A stretch of 63,617 nt of DNA from Neobacillus kokaensis (GCF_014656545.1 NZ_BNDS01000018.1:43497-107113); one strand, 5' to 3'; positions 1-8,340 are shown, counted from the first letter of the stretch. Numbers and translations are program-made. Notes: generated from the sequence alone by a model not told the origin.

Positions 1-22
1 AATCAACTAAGAAATCAAAAAG

Positions 23-363
23 CTGTCTCATAGAAAGAGTCTATGGGACAGAACCAGCAAAGGAATAGCAAAACCTGTCTCATAGAAAGGTTCTATGGGA
101 CAAAACCAGCAGTGGGATCGGCAAACCTGTCCCATAGGAGGAGTCTATGGGACAAAACCAGCTGAGGAATAGCAAAACCTGTCTCATAGAAAGGTTCTAT
201 GGGACAAAACCAGCAGTGGGATCGGCAAAACTGTCCCATAGGAGGAGTCTATGGGACAGAACCAGCTGAGGAATAGCAAAACCTGTCTCATAGAAAGAGT
301 CTATGGGACAGAATAAGCTAAGGAATAGCAAAACCTGTCTCATAGGAAGGTTCTATGAAGGAG
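23..363. repeat. Seven-unit 52-bp tandem array of inverted repeats
   Basis: Units begin at 23, 75, 127, 179, 231, 283 and 335, an exact 52-base period. Each carries a hairpin-forming pair, CTGTCYCATAG then about 7 bases then CTATGGGACA, followed by a linker ending in AGCAAAAC or TCGGCAAA. Two unit types alternate (units 2 and 4 nearly identical, 3 and 5 nearly identical), giving a 104-base higher-order repeat. The last unit loses its right arm. The array lies directly 3' of the minus-strand gene at 365-937, where it would be transcribed as a chain of hairpins. Function unknown. Confidence 0.95.
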
Positions 364-364
364 T

Positions 365-937
365 TTAATAGAAACTTTTAATATGGTGGATTTTTAATTC
401 CCCCCAGATTGATTTCCAATTCTTATTTGTTATGCGGTCCTCATATATTTTTATTCGATCTTTAGTTTCGACAAAAAAAGGAGTCGGTTTTACCTCCAGA
501 TTAACAACATCATGAATTCCCCATGGGGCTGTAAGTAGGATATTGTCTTCTTCACCTAATTTAACACCTAAAGCTGTTGCGGTTTCCGGAAATTTGGATA
601 TGGCGTCAACAGAAGATGTATAAGGGGGAATACTATTTTTAATATGCATTCGTGCTTCGTTTTTAACCGACCAGGGAATATAAGGGTTAAGGGTTTTAAG
701 TTTTTTCTCTAGTTTCTTTTCCTCTAATTCCTCCGTGTTTGCCGGGTCAAAATAGATGACATCAATATCTGGTATAGGGGTTCTCTCGCTGAAATGATGT
801 AACGTATCCCATATTTTTGCTCGAACAAAACCAGCACAAACCCAGCAGTCAGGCAAATTCAATGATTTTACTGCCTTCAATATTTCCATCATCCATATAT
901 CTTCGTTTATAAGCGCTATAATTTTTTTCTCATTCAT
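365..937 (-). CDS. Nucleotidyltransferase-like family protein (COG3575 type)
   Basis: This 190-residue protein belongs, by recognition of its pattern, to a small nucleotidyltransferase-like family found across bacteria. The N-terminal third has a WVCAGFVRAKIWD segment (about residues 32-44) and a DIDVIYFD segment (about 57-64), which resemble the G-[ST] and DxD elements of the polymerase-beta nucleotidyltransferase fold. The C-terminal half contains a TAPWGIHDVVNLEVKPTP stretch typical of the family. The biological substrate is unknown. It is a single-gene unit reading into the 52-base repeat array, with no terminator other than those hairpins. The ATG start at 937 has a modest GAAA-rich upstream region. 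Soluble cytoplasmic protein; no signal peptide seen. Confidence 0.75.
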   Translation of the reverse strand: MNEKKIIALINEDIWMMEILKAVKSLNLPDCWVCAGFVRAKIWDTLHHFSERTPIPDIDVIYFDPANTEELEEKKLEKKLKTLNPYIPWSVKNEARMHIKNSIPPYTSSVDAISKFPETATALGVKLGEEDNILLTAPWGIHDVVNLEVKPTPFFVETKDRIKIYEDRITNKNWKSIWGELKIHHIKSFY

Positions 938-1098
938 TTCCTTTAGAAATTGCCCCTTATGCCATTAGTTAATATTACTATTTCTCATTTTATACTAATC
1001 TGGGGTTAGAATGTTAAATCCTCCTGGATTGTTTCTAAAAAGACTGCCACAGCAATATGGAATTATGTTTTTAGTTCATTATGGGAAGGTCAGAGTTA

Positions 1099-1141
1099 AA
1101 AAAAATACAACCAAGGAACTTTTCCTCGGCTGTATTTTTTT
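1099..1141. terminator. Bidirectional rho-independent terminator
   Basis: AAAAAATACA and TGTATTTTTT arms enclose a second stem (CCAAGGA / TCCTCGG), with runs of A before and T after. It terminates the minus-strand lipoprotein transcript and could work in both directions. Confidence 0.8.
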
Positions 1142-1656
1142 TAATCCACATATCTCATTTTAGTGCCATCATTGAAGATGATTTCCAACTCAAATTTAGT
1201 ATAGTTTGCAGGAAGGTCAAATGACTGTAGAATTTGATCAATAGCATCCTTTTTGTTCGTGCCTTTAGAAAAAGTCAGTTTTTCAACTTTTGGATAAATA
1301 CTGTCGAATGCAGCTTTTCCCCTCAGTTGTTTATTATTCAGATCATCATCAACTTCCCCTCCAATAAAACCTGAGTTGTCGTGATTGATCTCAGCTTCAT
1401 ACTCTTTTTGCTCCGCGTAAGATACCTCTAAATCAATTTCACTGAAATCTAATTTTTCCATTTGCGACTTCATTTTATATTGATCGTGTGTATTTTGAAG
1501 ATGATTGGAATTATTTCTATTGGTGGTTTTAACAATATCATTCTGTGCAATATTATTTCGATCTGTATTATTATCTGTTTCAGTTGTTCGCCCGCCACAA
1601 GCGGTTAATAGGGCGATACAAAATACAGATAAGAAGATCAATAAAATTCGGTTCAT
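1141..1656 (-). CDS. YusW-like lipoprotein
   Basis: A 171-residue predicted lipoprotein. The N terminus has a short basic start, a hydrophobic stretch and the lipobox L-T-A-C at residues 17-20, so it should be lipidated and held on the outer face of the membrane. A low-complexity Asn/Thr/Asp linker follows (about 22-60). The C-terminal part (about 70-171) matches the YusW family of Bacillus, including the closing FELEIIFNDGTKMRYVD pattern. Family function is unknown. A small gene ends two bases upstream of its ATG, and the ribosome binding site GGAGGC lies inside that small gene, so the two are probably translationally coupled. A strong terminator follows. Confidence 0.8.
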   Translation of the reverse strand: MNRILLIFLSVFCIALLTACGGRTTETDNNTDRNNIAQNDIVKTTNRNNSNHLQNTHDQYKMKSQMEKLDFSEIDLEVSYAEQKEYEAEINHDNSGFIGGEVDDDLNNKQLRGKAAFDSIYPKVEKLTFSKGTNKKDAIDQILQSFDLPANYTKFELEIIFNDGTKMRYVD

Positions 1657-1657
1657 T

Positions 1658-1774
1658 TCACTTTGCCTCCATCCCGAGTAACAGTAAATGAGAATGCATG
1701 TCTCTTATGTATTGGAACGCCGCCAAGTATTGTTTAACTTCAATATCCTTACCTTCTGGTTGCTCATTCGGCAT
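1658..1774 (-). CDS. Small 38-residue protein coupled to the YusW-like lipoprotein
   Basis: A short gene too small for ordinary ORF filters. The ATG at 1774 has TAAGGAG eight bases upstream. The peptide begins MPNEQPEGKD, continues with an amphipathic middle (KQYLAAFQYIRDMH) and ends SHLLLLGMEAK. The stop codon is one base before the ATG of the lipoprotein gene, whose ribosome binding site is contained in the last codons. Good start signal, protein-like composition and tight coupling support a real gene. I do not recognise a family, and no function is proposed. Confidence 0.6.
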   Translation of the reverse strand: MPNEQPEGKDIEVKQYLAAFQYIRDMHSHLLLLGMEAK

Positions 1775-1977
1775 CGTCTTGACTCCTTAGCAATCTGCCT
1801 ATTAAGAGGATGTCCAAAATCCCGGGAAAAATGACTCAAAAATAATAATAAACACAACTAAATGTTAGATGGATCATTGCTTGCTAATAAACTTTATTTA
1901 ATCTGCACACAGAGTTTACATGGCTTTTACATTCCGGTGATATGATTGGGTTATCAACGAATGGGGAGGCAGTATAA

Positions 1978-2775
1978 ATGAACGTGCGTGCAGTATTTAT
2001 TGATATGGATGGTACACTTTTAAAAGCCTCAAACACTATTTCAAGCCGAAATATGGAAGCCATTTATGGGCTTATTCATCAGGGGGTTCAGGTTTTTCTG
2101 GCTACTGGCCGGCACTATGAAGTAACCGTTCCCTACCATAAAGAACTTGAATTACAAACCCCAATGATCTGTTTAAATGGTGCCTCTATTCATGATGCAG
2201 TGACAGGAAAAGCTATGCAAATGACAACCGTTCGAGTGAACGAAGAACGATTCCACCATCTAACCGCTGAAATTCCATGTAATGTTATGATCCATACAGC
2301 AACCGGACTATATTGTAAGCAAACAAATGAAGAAATCGATTATTGGACAAATGTTGGGCAAATTCCGCCCCGGTATATTGGAGATTTAAGACGTGCAACT
2401 TACCAGGATGTTCTAAAATATAGTGTTCGAACAGGTGCACCAAGTCCTGAGTTTTCAGCTTTATTTGAAAAGGAAGCAGAGGTCATCAATTGGAATGACG
2501 GGTTTGAATTAGTTGCTCCCAATGTGTCTAAATGGTCTGCGATAAAAACCTTACTTCGTGAGTATGGAATCAGTCCAAATGAAGTAGCAGCTATTGGAGA
2601 TGGACCTAATGATTTAGAGATGCTACGTCATGCCGGTACTGGTGTGGCAATGGGGAACGCGAGCGACATGGTTAAAGCAGCAGCTGATTTTGTGACGGGA
2701 CACCATGAACATGATGGATTAGCCGAGTTTATAGAACGTTATCTCCTTAAATCGTTTGTATCATATGTGATTTAG
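1978..2775 (+). CDS. Cof-type HAD-superfamily phosphatase
   Basis: A 265-residue cytoplasmic Cof/YkrA-type sugar-phosphate or nucleotide phosphatase. HAD motif I is at residues 8-12 (DMDGT), motif II is the ATGR element near residue 42, the Lys of motif III is in SKWSAIKTLL, and motif IV is GDGPNDLEML near residue 210. The usual Cof cap domain lies between motifs II and III. The start is the ATG after GGGGAGG. The last about 20 residues (GLAEFIERYLLKSFVSYVI) run a little past the normal Cof end, and their DNA is repeated at 33453-33511, so the 3' end of this gene is probably the boundary of an inserted segment. Substrate cannot be deduced. Confidence 0.9.
   Translation: MNVRAVFIDMDGTLLKASNTISSRNMEAIYGLIHQGVQVFLATGRHYEVTVPYHKELELQTPMICLNGASIHDAVTGKAMQMTTVRVNEERFHHLTAEIPCNVMIHTATGLYCKQTNEEIDYWTNVGQIPPRYIGDLRRATYQDVLKYSVRTGAPSPEFSALFEKEAEVINWNDGFELVAPNVSKWSAIKTLLREYGISPNEVAAIGDGPNDLEMLRHAGTGVAMGNASDMVKAAADFVTGHHEHDGLAEFIERYLLKSFVSYVI
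2716..2774 (+). repeat. Left copy of 59-bp direct repeat flanking the polysaccharide locus
   Basis: The last 59 bases of the HAD coding region match 33453-33511 in the same orientation with about five mismatches, including 31 identical bases in a row (2725-2755 and 33462-33492). Candidate attL or recombination end of the 30.7-kb block between them. Confidence 0.8.
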
Positions 2776-2973
2776 GGAAAGTTAATTATTAAATCGTATT
2801 CTAAACTTAGGATTAAATTGAAACTCGTAGACAATTGTGGAATAAGCATATGAACTGTTTCCAAACCAACAAAAACTGAAAGTTTCTAAACAATAAGTTG
2901 AGAAATTAGACCTTTTTAAAATATCCTTAACGCTGTAAATCCGTGTTTTGCCGGAGGTACCCGTTTACAGTTT

Positions 2974-2998
2974 ACGAACAGTACTTAGCACTGTTCGT
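2974..2998. terminator. Hairpin terminator after the HAD gene
   Basis: ACGAACAGT and ACTGTTCGT arms with a 7-base loop, followed by TTTTTAATTTT. It separates the HAD gene from the uronate operon. The rest of the 2776-3020 gap shows nothing I recognise. Confidence 0.7.
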
Positions 2999-3020
2999 TT
3001 TTAATTTTCCAAAACTTTTA

Positions 3021-3049
3021 TTGAAAAACCTATATAGGTCAACTATAAT
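3021..3049 (+). promoter_or_regulatory. Sigma-A promoter of the kdgA-kdgK-kduI-kduD operon
   Basis: TTGAAA, a 17-base spacer and TATAAT. It is placed 64 bases before the deduced kdgA start and is the only strong promoter seen before the operon. Confidence 0.8.
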
Positions 3050-3057
3050 AAATATAA

Positions 3058-3094
3058 ATTTCCAAATAAAAAATTCGATTTCCTATTTGGAAAT
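3058..3094. promoter_or_regulatory. Inverted repeat just downstream of the kdg promoter (operator candidate)
   Basis: Perfect 11-base arms ATTTCCAAATA (3058-3068) and TATTTGGAAAT (3084-3094) lie between the expected transcription start and the ribosome binding site. It may be an operator for the IclR-type regulator encoded downstream (8341-9123), or a 5' leader hairpin. The assignment is inference. Confidence 0.5.
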
Positions 3095-3112
3095 CAAAAG
3101 GAGGGGAATACA

Positions 3113-3766
3113 ATTAAAAAGGCGAATACTTTAGTCAAACTTGAAAAAAGCGGTGTGATTGCGGTATTACGTGCTGAATCAAAAGAAATGGCACTTAGAA
3201 CCATTGATGCAGTTGTTCAAGGAGGCATAACGGGGTTAGAAATAACATTTACCATTCCTGATGCCGAATCAGTAATTAAAGAAACCGTTTCTGCCTATCA
3301 GAATAATTCCGATATCGTCATAGGGGCAGGGACTGTTCTTGATGTGATAACGGCAAGAATTGCTATTATGTCTGGAGCAGAGTTTATTGTTAGCCCAGCT
3401 TTTGACCAAGATATCGCAGAGTTATGTAATCTATATCAGGTGCCATATCTTCCTGGTTGTATGACAGTCACGGAGATGACAGCTGCCCTTCGTTCTGGAG
3501 TAGATATTATTAAGCTTTTTCCTTCTAATCATTTTGAACCCGGTTTTATTAATGCGATTAAAGCACCGCTGCCTCAGGTGAATATCATGCCAACAGGCGG
3601 TATTAATCTGGACAATATAGAGCAGTGGGTTACCGCGGGCAGTGTTGCTGTTGGGGTAGGGGGCAGTTTGTTCGCACCAGCAAAACATGGGAATTACACG
3701 AAGGTAACACAAATAGCAAAAGAATATATCGATAAATTCAATGAAATAAAGATGGTGTGTCAATGA
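3113..3766 (+). CDS. kdgA: 2-dehydro-3-deoxy-phosphogluconate (KDPG) aldolase
   Basis: Splits KDPG into pyruvate and glyceraldehyde-3-phosphate, the last step of uronate breakdown. Family features are the EITFT segment with the catalytic Glu, the Schiff-base Lys in DIIKLFPSNHF, and the phosphate-binding MPTGGI near the C terminus. The start is unusual. The best ribosome binding site (AAAGGAGGGG) points to an ATT codon at 3113, which gives the normal family N terminus (KKANTLVKLEKSGVIAVLR). The first standard start, GTG at 3155, would delete about 14 conserved residues and has no binding site. The gene overlaps kdgK by ATGA. Length from ATT is 217 residues, normal for the family. Confidence 0.9.
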   Translation: MKKANTLVKLEKSGVIAVLRAESKEMALRTIDAVVQGGITGLEITFTIPDAESVIKETVSAYQNNSDIVIGAGTVLDVITARIAIMSGAEFIVSPAFDQDIAELCNLYQVPYLPGCMTVTEMTAALRSGVDIIKLFPSNHFEPGFINAIKAPLPQVNIMPTGGINLDNIEQWVTAGSVAVGVGGSLFAPAKHGNYTKVTQIAKEYIDKFNEIKMVCQ

Positions 3767-4767
3767 GCAGCATACTTACCTTTGGAGAAATAATGTTAAG
3801 GTTATCGACCTACAACGGAACCCACTTAAGTGATTCGATCAATTTTCAGGCTCATTATGGGGGTGCTGAAGCAAATGTTGCAATTAATCTAGCAAATTTA
3901 GGGCATAATGTAACATTTGCAAGTAAGGTACCGGATAATGCCTTAGGACTGGCGGCGAAAAAACATCTGCAAAAATATGGTGTTAGCACGAAAGAATTAC
4001 TTTTCGGAGGTCCGCGTCTAGGGACCTATTACCTCGATTTTGGGACTGGTGAACGTCCTTCATCCGTTACCTACGATCGCGCATACTCAAGCTTTGCTTC
4101 GCTGCAAACGATAGAGTGGGATCTTGACCAATTATTTGAAAACGTATCTATCTTTCATCTATCAGGAATTACCCCAGCCCTTTCAGAGACCTTAGCAGAA
4201 ATGACACTGACAATGGTGAAAGAGGCAAAAAAAAGGAATATAAAGATAAGCTTTGATATTAATTATCGTTCAAAACTATGGCATCCTGAACAAGCCTCCA
4301 ATGCCATTGGAAAAATTTTACCGTTTGTAGATTATTGTTCAGCGGGGAAATTGGACGCGATATATTTGCTGGGGATTCCAGAGCAGCAAACGAGCGAATC
4401 AAATCTAGATTATTATTATCAAAAAATGCATAAAAAATATAGTAATATTCAAGTTTTTTATTCTACTATCCGTGAAGTTATATCAACGACTTCAAATAAT
4501 TTACAAGGAACACTATGGCAAGATGGAAAAACCTATGTTTCTAAAGTTCATCACCTTCATCCGATTGTGGATCGCGTTGGCGGAGGAGACGCGTTTGCGG
4601 CGGGAATACTACATGGCTTAGCCACAGGTGCAGATCCAACCTATAATGTATCCTTTGCAACTGCCAGCTCAAGTTTAAAGCATACGGTTTTTGGTGATTG
4701 CAATCCATTTACAGTAAAAGAAGTAGAAAATATGCTAGACAATGTTTCTGCCAAAATTAATCGATAA
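3763..4767 (+). CDS. kdgK: 2-keto-3-deoxygluconate kinase (PfkB family)
   Basis: Phosphorylates 2-keto-3-deoxygluconate to KDPG using ATP. PfkB/ribokinase-type fold: the N-terminal GGAEANVAINLANLG substrate-binding segment (about residues 31-45) and the C-terminal signature GGGDAFAAGILHG with the catalytic Asp. The ATG at 3763 overlaps the kdgA stop codon (ATGA), so translation is coupled. About 334 residues, the usual size. Its place between kdgA and kduI makes KDG kinase far more likely than another sugar kinase. Confidence 0.9.
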   Translation: MSSILTFGEIMLRLSTYNGTHLSDSINFQAHYGGAEANVAINLANLGHNVTFASKVPDNALGLAAKKHLQKYGVSTKELLFGGPRLGTYYLDFGTGERPSSVTYDRAYSSFASLQTIEWDLDQLFENVSIFHLSGITPALSETLAEMTLTMVKEAKKRNIKISFDINYRSKLWHPEQASNAIGKILPFVDYCSAGKLDAIYLLGIPEQQTSESNLDYYYQKMHKKYSNIQVFYSTIREVISTTSNNLQGTLWQDGKTYVSKVHHLHPIVDRVGGGDAFAAGILHGLATGADPTYNVSFATASSSLKHTVFGDCNPFTVKEVENMLDNVSAKINR

Positions 4768-4782
4768 AGAGGAGAGATAATA

Positions 4783-5613
4783 ATGGAAACTCGTTATACA
4801 CACAGTCCAGAAGATATTCGTCACTATTCAACAGAACAATTGCGCAAAGAGTTTTTAGTAGAGAAAAATTTCGTTCCAGGAGAAGTGATTTTAACTTATA
4901 CACATAACGACCGCATGATTTTTGGCGGGGTGACACCAACAGATAAACCTTTAACCATTGAACTTTCAACTGAACTAGGGGTTTCATACTTCTTAGAACG
5001 CCGTGAGCTAGGGGTAATCAATATTGGCGGATCTGGTTCCATCATCATCGAGGGAACAGAAGACTCAATGAAAAAACAAGACGGCTATTACATAGGTAAA
5101 GAAACAGGAGAAATCCAATTTAAATCAGATGATCCAGCGAATCCAGCTAAATTTTATGTTGTATCTGTACCAGCTCATCATAAGTATCCAAATGTCAAAA
5201 TCAGCATTGATAAAATTGAACCTAAAGTAACGGGGGAATCCTCAACCCTAAATCATCGATCCATCTATCAGTATATTCACCCGAATGTATGTGAAAGCTG
5301 CCAGCTTCAAATGGGCTATACGATTCTTTCACCTGGAAGTGCTTGGAATACAATGCCATGCCATACCCATGAACGCCGTATGGAAACGTATCTTTATTTT
5401 GATATGAAGGAAGATACGCGTGTGTTCCATTTCATGGGCAGACCTGATGAAACAAAACATCTTGTCGTAGCGAATGAACAAGCTTGTATTTCACCCAGCT
5501 GGTCAATTCATTCAGGGGTAGGTTCAAGTGATTATACTTTTATTTGGGCAATGTGCGGAGAAAACATTACATATGAAGATATGGACAATGTTCGAATGCA
5601 AGATTTGAAGTAA
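4783..5613 (+). CDS. kduI: 5-keto-4-deoxyuronate isomerase (4-deoxy-L-threo-5-hexosulose-uronate ketol-isomerase)
   Basis: Converts the open-chain 4-deoxy-5-ketouronate, formed spontaneously from unsaturated uronic acids, to 2,5-diketo-3-deoxygluconate. The zinc ligands of the cupin-like KduI fold are visible: HTHERRMETY (two His and a Glu) and the later His in SWSIHSG. 276 residues, typical for KduI. Start ATG follows GAGGAGA. It sits 15 bases after kdgK in the same operon. Cytoplasmic. Confidence 0.95.
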   Translation: METRYTHSPEDIRHYSTEQLRKEFLVEKNFVPGEVILTYTHNDRMIFGGVTPTDKPLTIELSTELGVSYFLERRELGVINIGGSGSIIIEGTEDSMKKQDGYYIGKETGEIQFKSDDPANPAKFYVVSVPAHHKYPNVKISIDKIEPKVTGESSTLNHRSIYQYIHPNVCESCQLQMGYTILSPGSAWNTMPCHTHERRMETYLYFDMKEDTRVFHFMGRPDETKHLVVANEQACISPSWSIHSGVGSSDYTFIWAMCGENITYEDMDNVRMQDLK

Positions 5614-5686
5614 ATTTTACTCTTCCAATATAGTTGCTTCTTTTGAAAAGTAAATTACTTAATAATCAGAAATGGAGGAATGAAGC

Positions 5687-6469
5687 ATGACGCATGAGTT
5701 ACAACAATTTTCATTAGATTATTTCAAACTGGATGGCAAAGTAGCGATCGTGACAGGCGGAAGTACGGGTCTTGGCCAAGGCTTTGCGGTTGCACTTGCA
5801 AAAGCAGGCGCAGATTTGTTTATTACTACTCATAGCAGCGGATCAGAAGAGACAAAAAGGCTTATTGAGGCAGAAGGCCGCCGCGTAGAATTTTTCCAAG
5901 GGGATTTATCAAACCGTGAAACGATTAAAGCGGTTGCAGCAAAATGTTTAGAGGTATATGGGAAAATTGATATTCTAGTGAACAATGCAGGAACTATTCG
6001 CCGCTCGCCATTAGTGGAGTATAAAGAAGAAGACTGGGATGCAGTTATCAATCTTAACTTGAATTCTGTTTACTTACTAAGCCAAGAAGTAGCAAAGGTA
6101 ATGGTAGAACAAAAGAGCGGTAAAATTATTAATATTGCTTCTATGCTTTCATTTCAAGGCGGAAAATTTGTCCCATCCTATACAGCTAGTAAGCATGCTG
6201 TAGCGGGATTAACCAAATCATTTGCCAATGAATTGGCCGTTCATGGGGTACAAACGAATGCTATTGCTCCGGGATATGTAGAAACAAATAATACAGCTCC
6301 AATCCTTGAAGATAACAAGCGCAAAGCTGAAATTACTTCACGTATTCCTGCTGAACGCTGGGCAACTCCTGCAGATTTACAAGGCGTTGTTGTCTTCCTT
6401 GCAAGTAAAGCATCTGATTATATGAATGGGGCAATTGTACCCGTAGATGGCGGCTGGTTAGTACGGTAA
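5687..6469 (+). CDS. kduD: 2-dehydro-3-deoxy-D-gluconate 5-dehydrogenase (SDR family)
   Basis: Reduces 2,5-diketo-3-deoxygluconate to 2-keto-3-deoxygluconate with NAD(P)H. A classical short-chain dehydrogenase: TGGSTGLGQG cofactor motif near residue 24, NNAG, the catalytic Ser in IASMLS, and the Y-x-x-x-K pair in YTASK. Ends with the usual GAIVPVDGGWLVR. Strong GGAGG before the ATG. It is preceded by a 73-base gap with no terminator, so it belongs to the kdgA-kdgK-kduI operon. A terminator-like hairpin follows. Confidence 0.93.
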   Translation: MTHELQQFSLDYFKLDGKVAIVTGGSTGLGQGFAVALAKAGADLFITTHSSGSEETKRLIEAEGRRVEFFQGDLSNRETIKAVAAKCLEVYGKIDILVNNAGTIRRSPLVEYKEEDWDAVINLNLNSVYLLSQEVAKVMVEQKSGKIINIASMLSFQGGKFVPSYTASKHAVAGLTKSFANELAVHGVQTNAIAPGYVETNNTAPILEDNKRKAEITSRIPAERWATPADLQGVVVFLASKASDYMNGAIVPVDGGWLVR

Positions 6470-6495
6470 TCATTAATAATCATAGAATAAATCAT

Positions 6496-6532
6496 AAGAA
6501 TATAGCTGAATTTTTAGCTATATTCTTTTTTT
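6496..6532 (+). terminator. Terminator or attenuator after kduD
   Basis: AAGAATATAGCT and AGCTATATTCTT, 12-base arms with an 8-base loop, then T6. It lies only 15 bases before the next gene, so read-through would set the relative level of the downstream 570-residue protein. Confidence 0.85.
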
Positions 6533-6546
6533 AGGAGTGGATAAGG

Positions 6547-8259
6547 ATGCTTAATTCAACTATTACGGTTAATAGTCGAAGAAAAGAGATTGTAGAATTG
6601 GCAGCTAATAAAGCTTTAGAACTTACTTTATTGCCAAGTGGATTCTGGTTTCATCAAGATATACGAGATAATTTTTATTACGCAATTCATTTATTTGCCT
6701 ATTGTACAGACAAAGAATTTGAATGTAGCTGGAATGTAGAGCAATGTAAGAAGGGGAAAGAGATTGCTCTTGATATGATTATGAGAGTATTATTGCTGCA
6801 GGAGAAGAATCCACAAGATTCAATGTATGGACATTGGCCATTAAATTTAGGCAGCAATCCAGCCGCAGCAAAGCCTCATCCACTTCCGGTAGAATTAATG
6901 GGATGTTTGCTTATATTATTCCATAACAAATATCAAACCGAATTACCGAGGGAAGTAAATCATTACTGCAGTCAGGCTATTTTGAATATATATAAAAGCA
7001 ATGTTTACCGGCAGCCATTGAAACATATGAATCATCATGAGTCCAAGCATACTTCTCTTAAACTATTACTTGGCCATCTATTTAATGATCTTAAGCTTCT
7101 AGAAGAGGGATTGCAGTCGGCAAATTATATGTTACAACATATTAAGCAATTCGGATTCAAGGAATATGGAGCTCTTCCCTGGTATTTCCATTGGATTCAA
7201 TCTTTTACCTGTGTTTGGGAGGTTGTAGAACATTCAGAAGTGCGTACCGCAATGAATGATTTGCTTGAACACTTATGGAAGTTGCGGGCAGACTATTATT
7301 TGAAAGGTACATGGGCTGGCCCCCATTCACGCCAGTGGCCTCACGATGCACCGAAGGATAAAAATACACTATTGGATTATATTCAATTTGGTGATTTTCC
7401 TTTGCCAAATGAAATTGTTAGATTAGAAGGTTCGGCACTATTTACGTATAAAGTTGCTGATGAAATTGTGCAGGATTCGGTCAACAGAACTAAACCAGAG
7501 GAAATCATGCGTAAAATTCAATTCGCAAACGTTGATGGAAATGTGGAAAAAGAAGTTCATACGTATGTATATATAGAACCTGATTTTGCTGTTGGCGGTA
7601 TTTATGAACGAGTAAATGAATTTGACAATGAACAACATCGCTGGGATATCACATTGCCGTTAACAGAAGGTACAGCTAACAGTGTGAACCAAGCATTTTT
7701 CTTCCATCCAGGTGAGAAATACATTTTGGGGGATGAACGGCATGAAAGTTCTTTTGGGGAAGTAATGTTTTACAAAAATATGGTTATGCAATTATGGCCT
7801 GTCCCTGAAGGAGATCAAGAGGTTTTTCCAAGTATTGCAGGCTGTCTTCCTAAAGGAGAATGGATATTTGAGGATGTATCTGGATACGGAAGGGCAGGCG
7901 ACAGTTATATAACTTTTCAACTTATGAACAAATATAATATAGAAGAAAGAAAAGATCGGCATTCAATTACAAGCCAGTTTACATCAGGGTGGAACGGGGT
8001 AATCATGGAGGCAGTATCATGCAAAAACGCTCTGAGTCTAGGTATTGTAAGTTTAGATGCATTTATTTTGGCAATGAAAGAAAAGAATCAAGCATGCTTT
8101 TCTCATGCCTGTTCTTTAACTGATTCTACGGATAAACTAACTGCTGTCTATACAACTTTGTGTAATGATGTAATTGAATTCAGTGTGGATCGTCTAGGGA
8201 ATATTGAACGGCTAATTAACGGTGGTAAGCATTCTTTTAGTGGTTACAAGATTAAGTAA
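6547..8259 (+). CDS. Uncharacterised 570-residue protein of the uronate locus
   Basis: I do not recognise the family with certainty. The protein has no signal peptide, so it is probably cytoplasmic. The first about 310 residues are rich in aromatic residues and helices, with His clusters (KHMNHHESKHTS about 158-169; WAGPHSRQWPHDAP about 258-271). The second half is beta-rich and looks like a sandwich domain. This order, a helical toroid followed by beta sandwich, is the general plan of heparinase-like and other polysaccharide lyases and of some glycoside hydrolases. Located right after kduD and before the IclR regulator, it most likely acts on an acidic oligosaccharide, but that is inference from context. 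Start ATG after TTAGGAGTGG. Confidence 0.7.
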   Translation: MLNSTITVNSRRKEIVELAANKALELTLLPSGFWFHQDIRDNFYYAIHLFAYCTDKEFECSWNVEQCKKGKEIALDMIMRVLLLQEKNPQDSMYGHWPLNLGSNPAAAKPHPLPVELMGCLLILFHNKYQTELPREVNHYCSQAILNIYKSNVYRQPLKHMNHHESKHTSLKLLLGHLFNDLKLLEEGLQSANYMLQHIKQFGFKEYGALPWYFHWIQSFTCVWEVVEHSEVRTAMNDLLEHLWKLRADYYLKGTWAGPHSRQWPHDAPKDKNTLLDYIQFGDFPLPNEIVRLEGSALFTYKVADEIVQDSVNRTKPEEIMRKIQFANVDGNVEKEVHTYVYIEPDFAVGGIYERVNEFDNEQHRWDITLPLTEGTANSVNQAFFFHPGEKYILGDERHESSFGEVMFYKNMVMQLWPVPEGDQEVFPSIAGCLPKGEWIFEDVSGYGRAGDSYITFQLMNKYNIEERKDRHSITSQFTSGWNGVIMEAVSCKNALSLGIVSLDAFILAMKEKNQACFSHACSLTDSTDKLTAVYTTLCNDVIEFSVDRLGNIERLINGGKHSFSGYKIK

Positions 8260-8340
8260 TTGGACTAGTATTTGCTTCCATTTATTTGCGTTACTAATCA
8301 CTGTATAATAAAGAGTAACTTTCTGAAAGAAGGTATGTGG

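Noticed and set aside
1..363. CRISPR array
   Set aside because: Units are contiguous near-identical repeats with no unique spacers; each contains an inverted repeat. A tandem array, not CRISPR.
2943..3134. 63-codon ORF before kdgA
   Set aside because: It runs through the terminator, promoter and inverted repeat of the kdg operon and overlaps the real kdgA start; no ribosome binding site.
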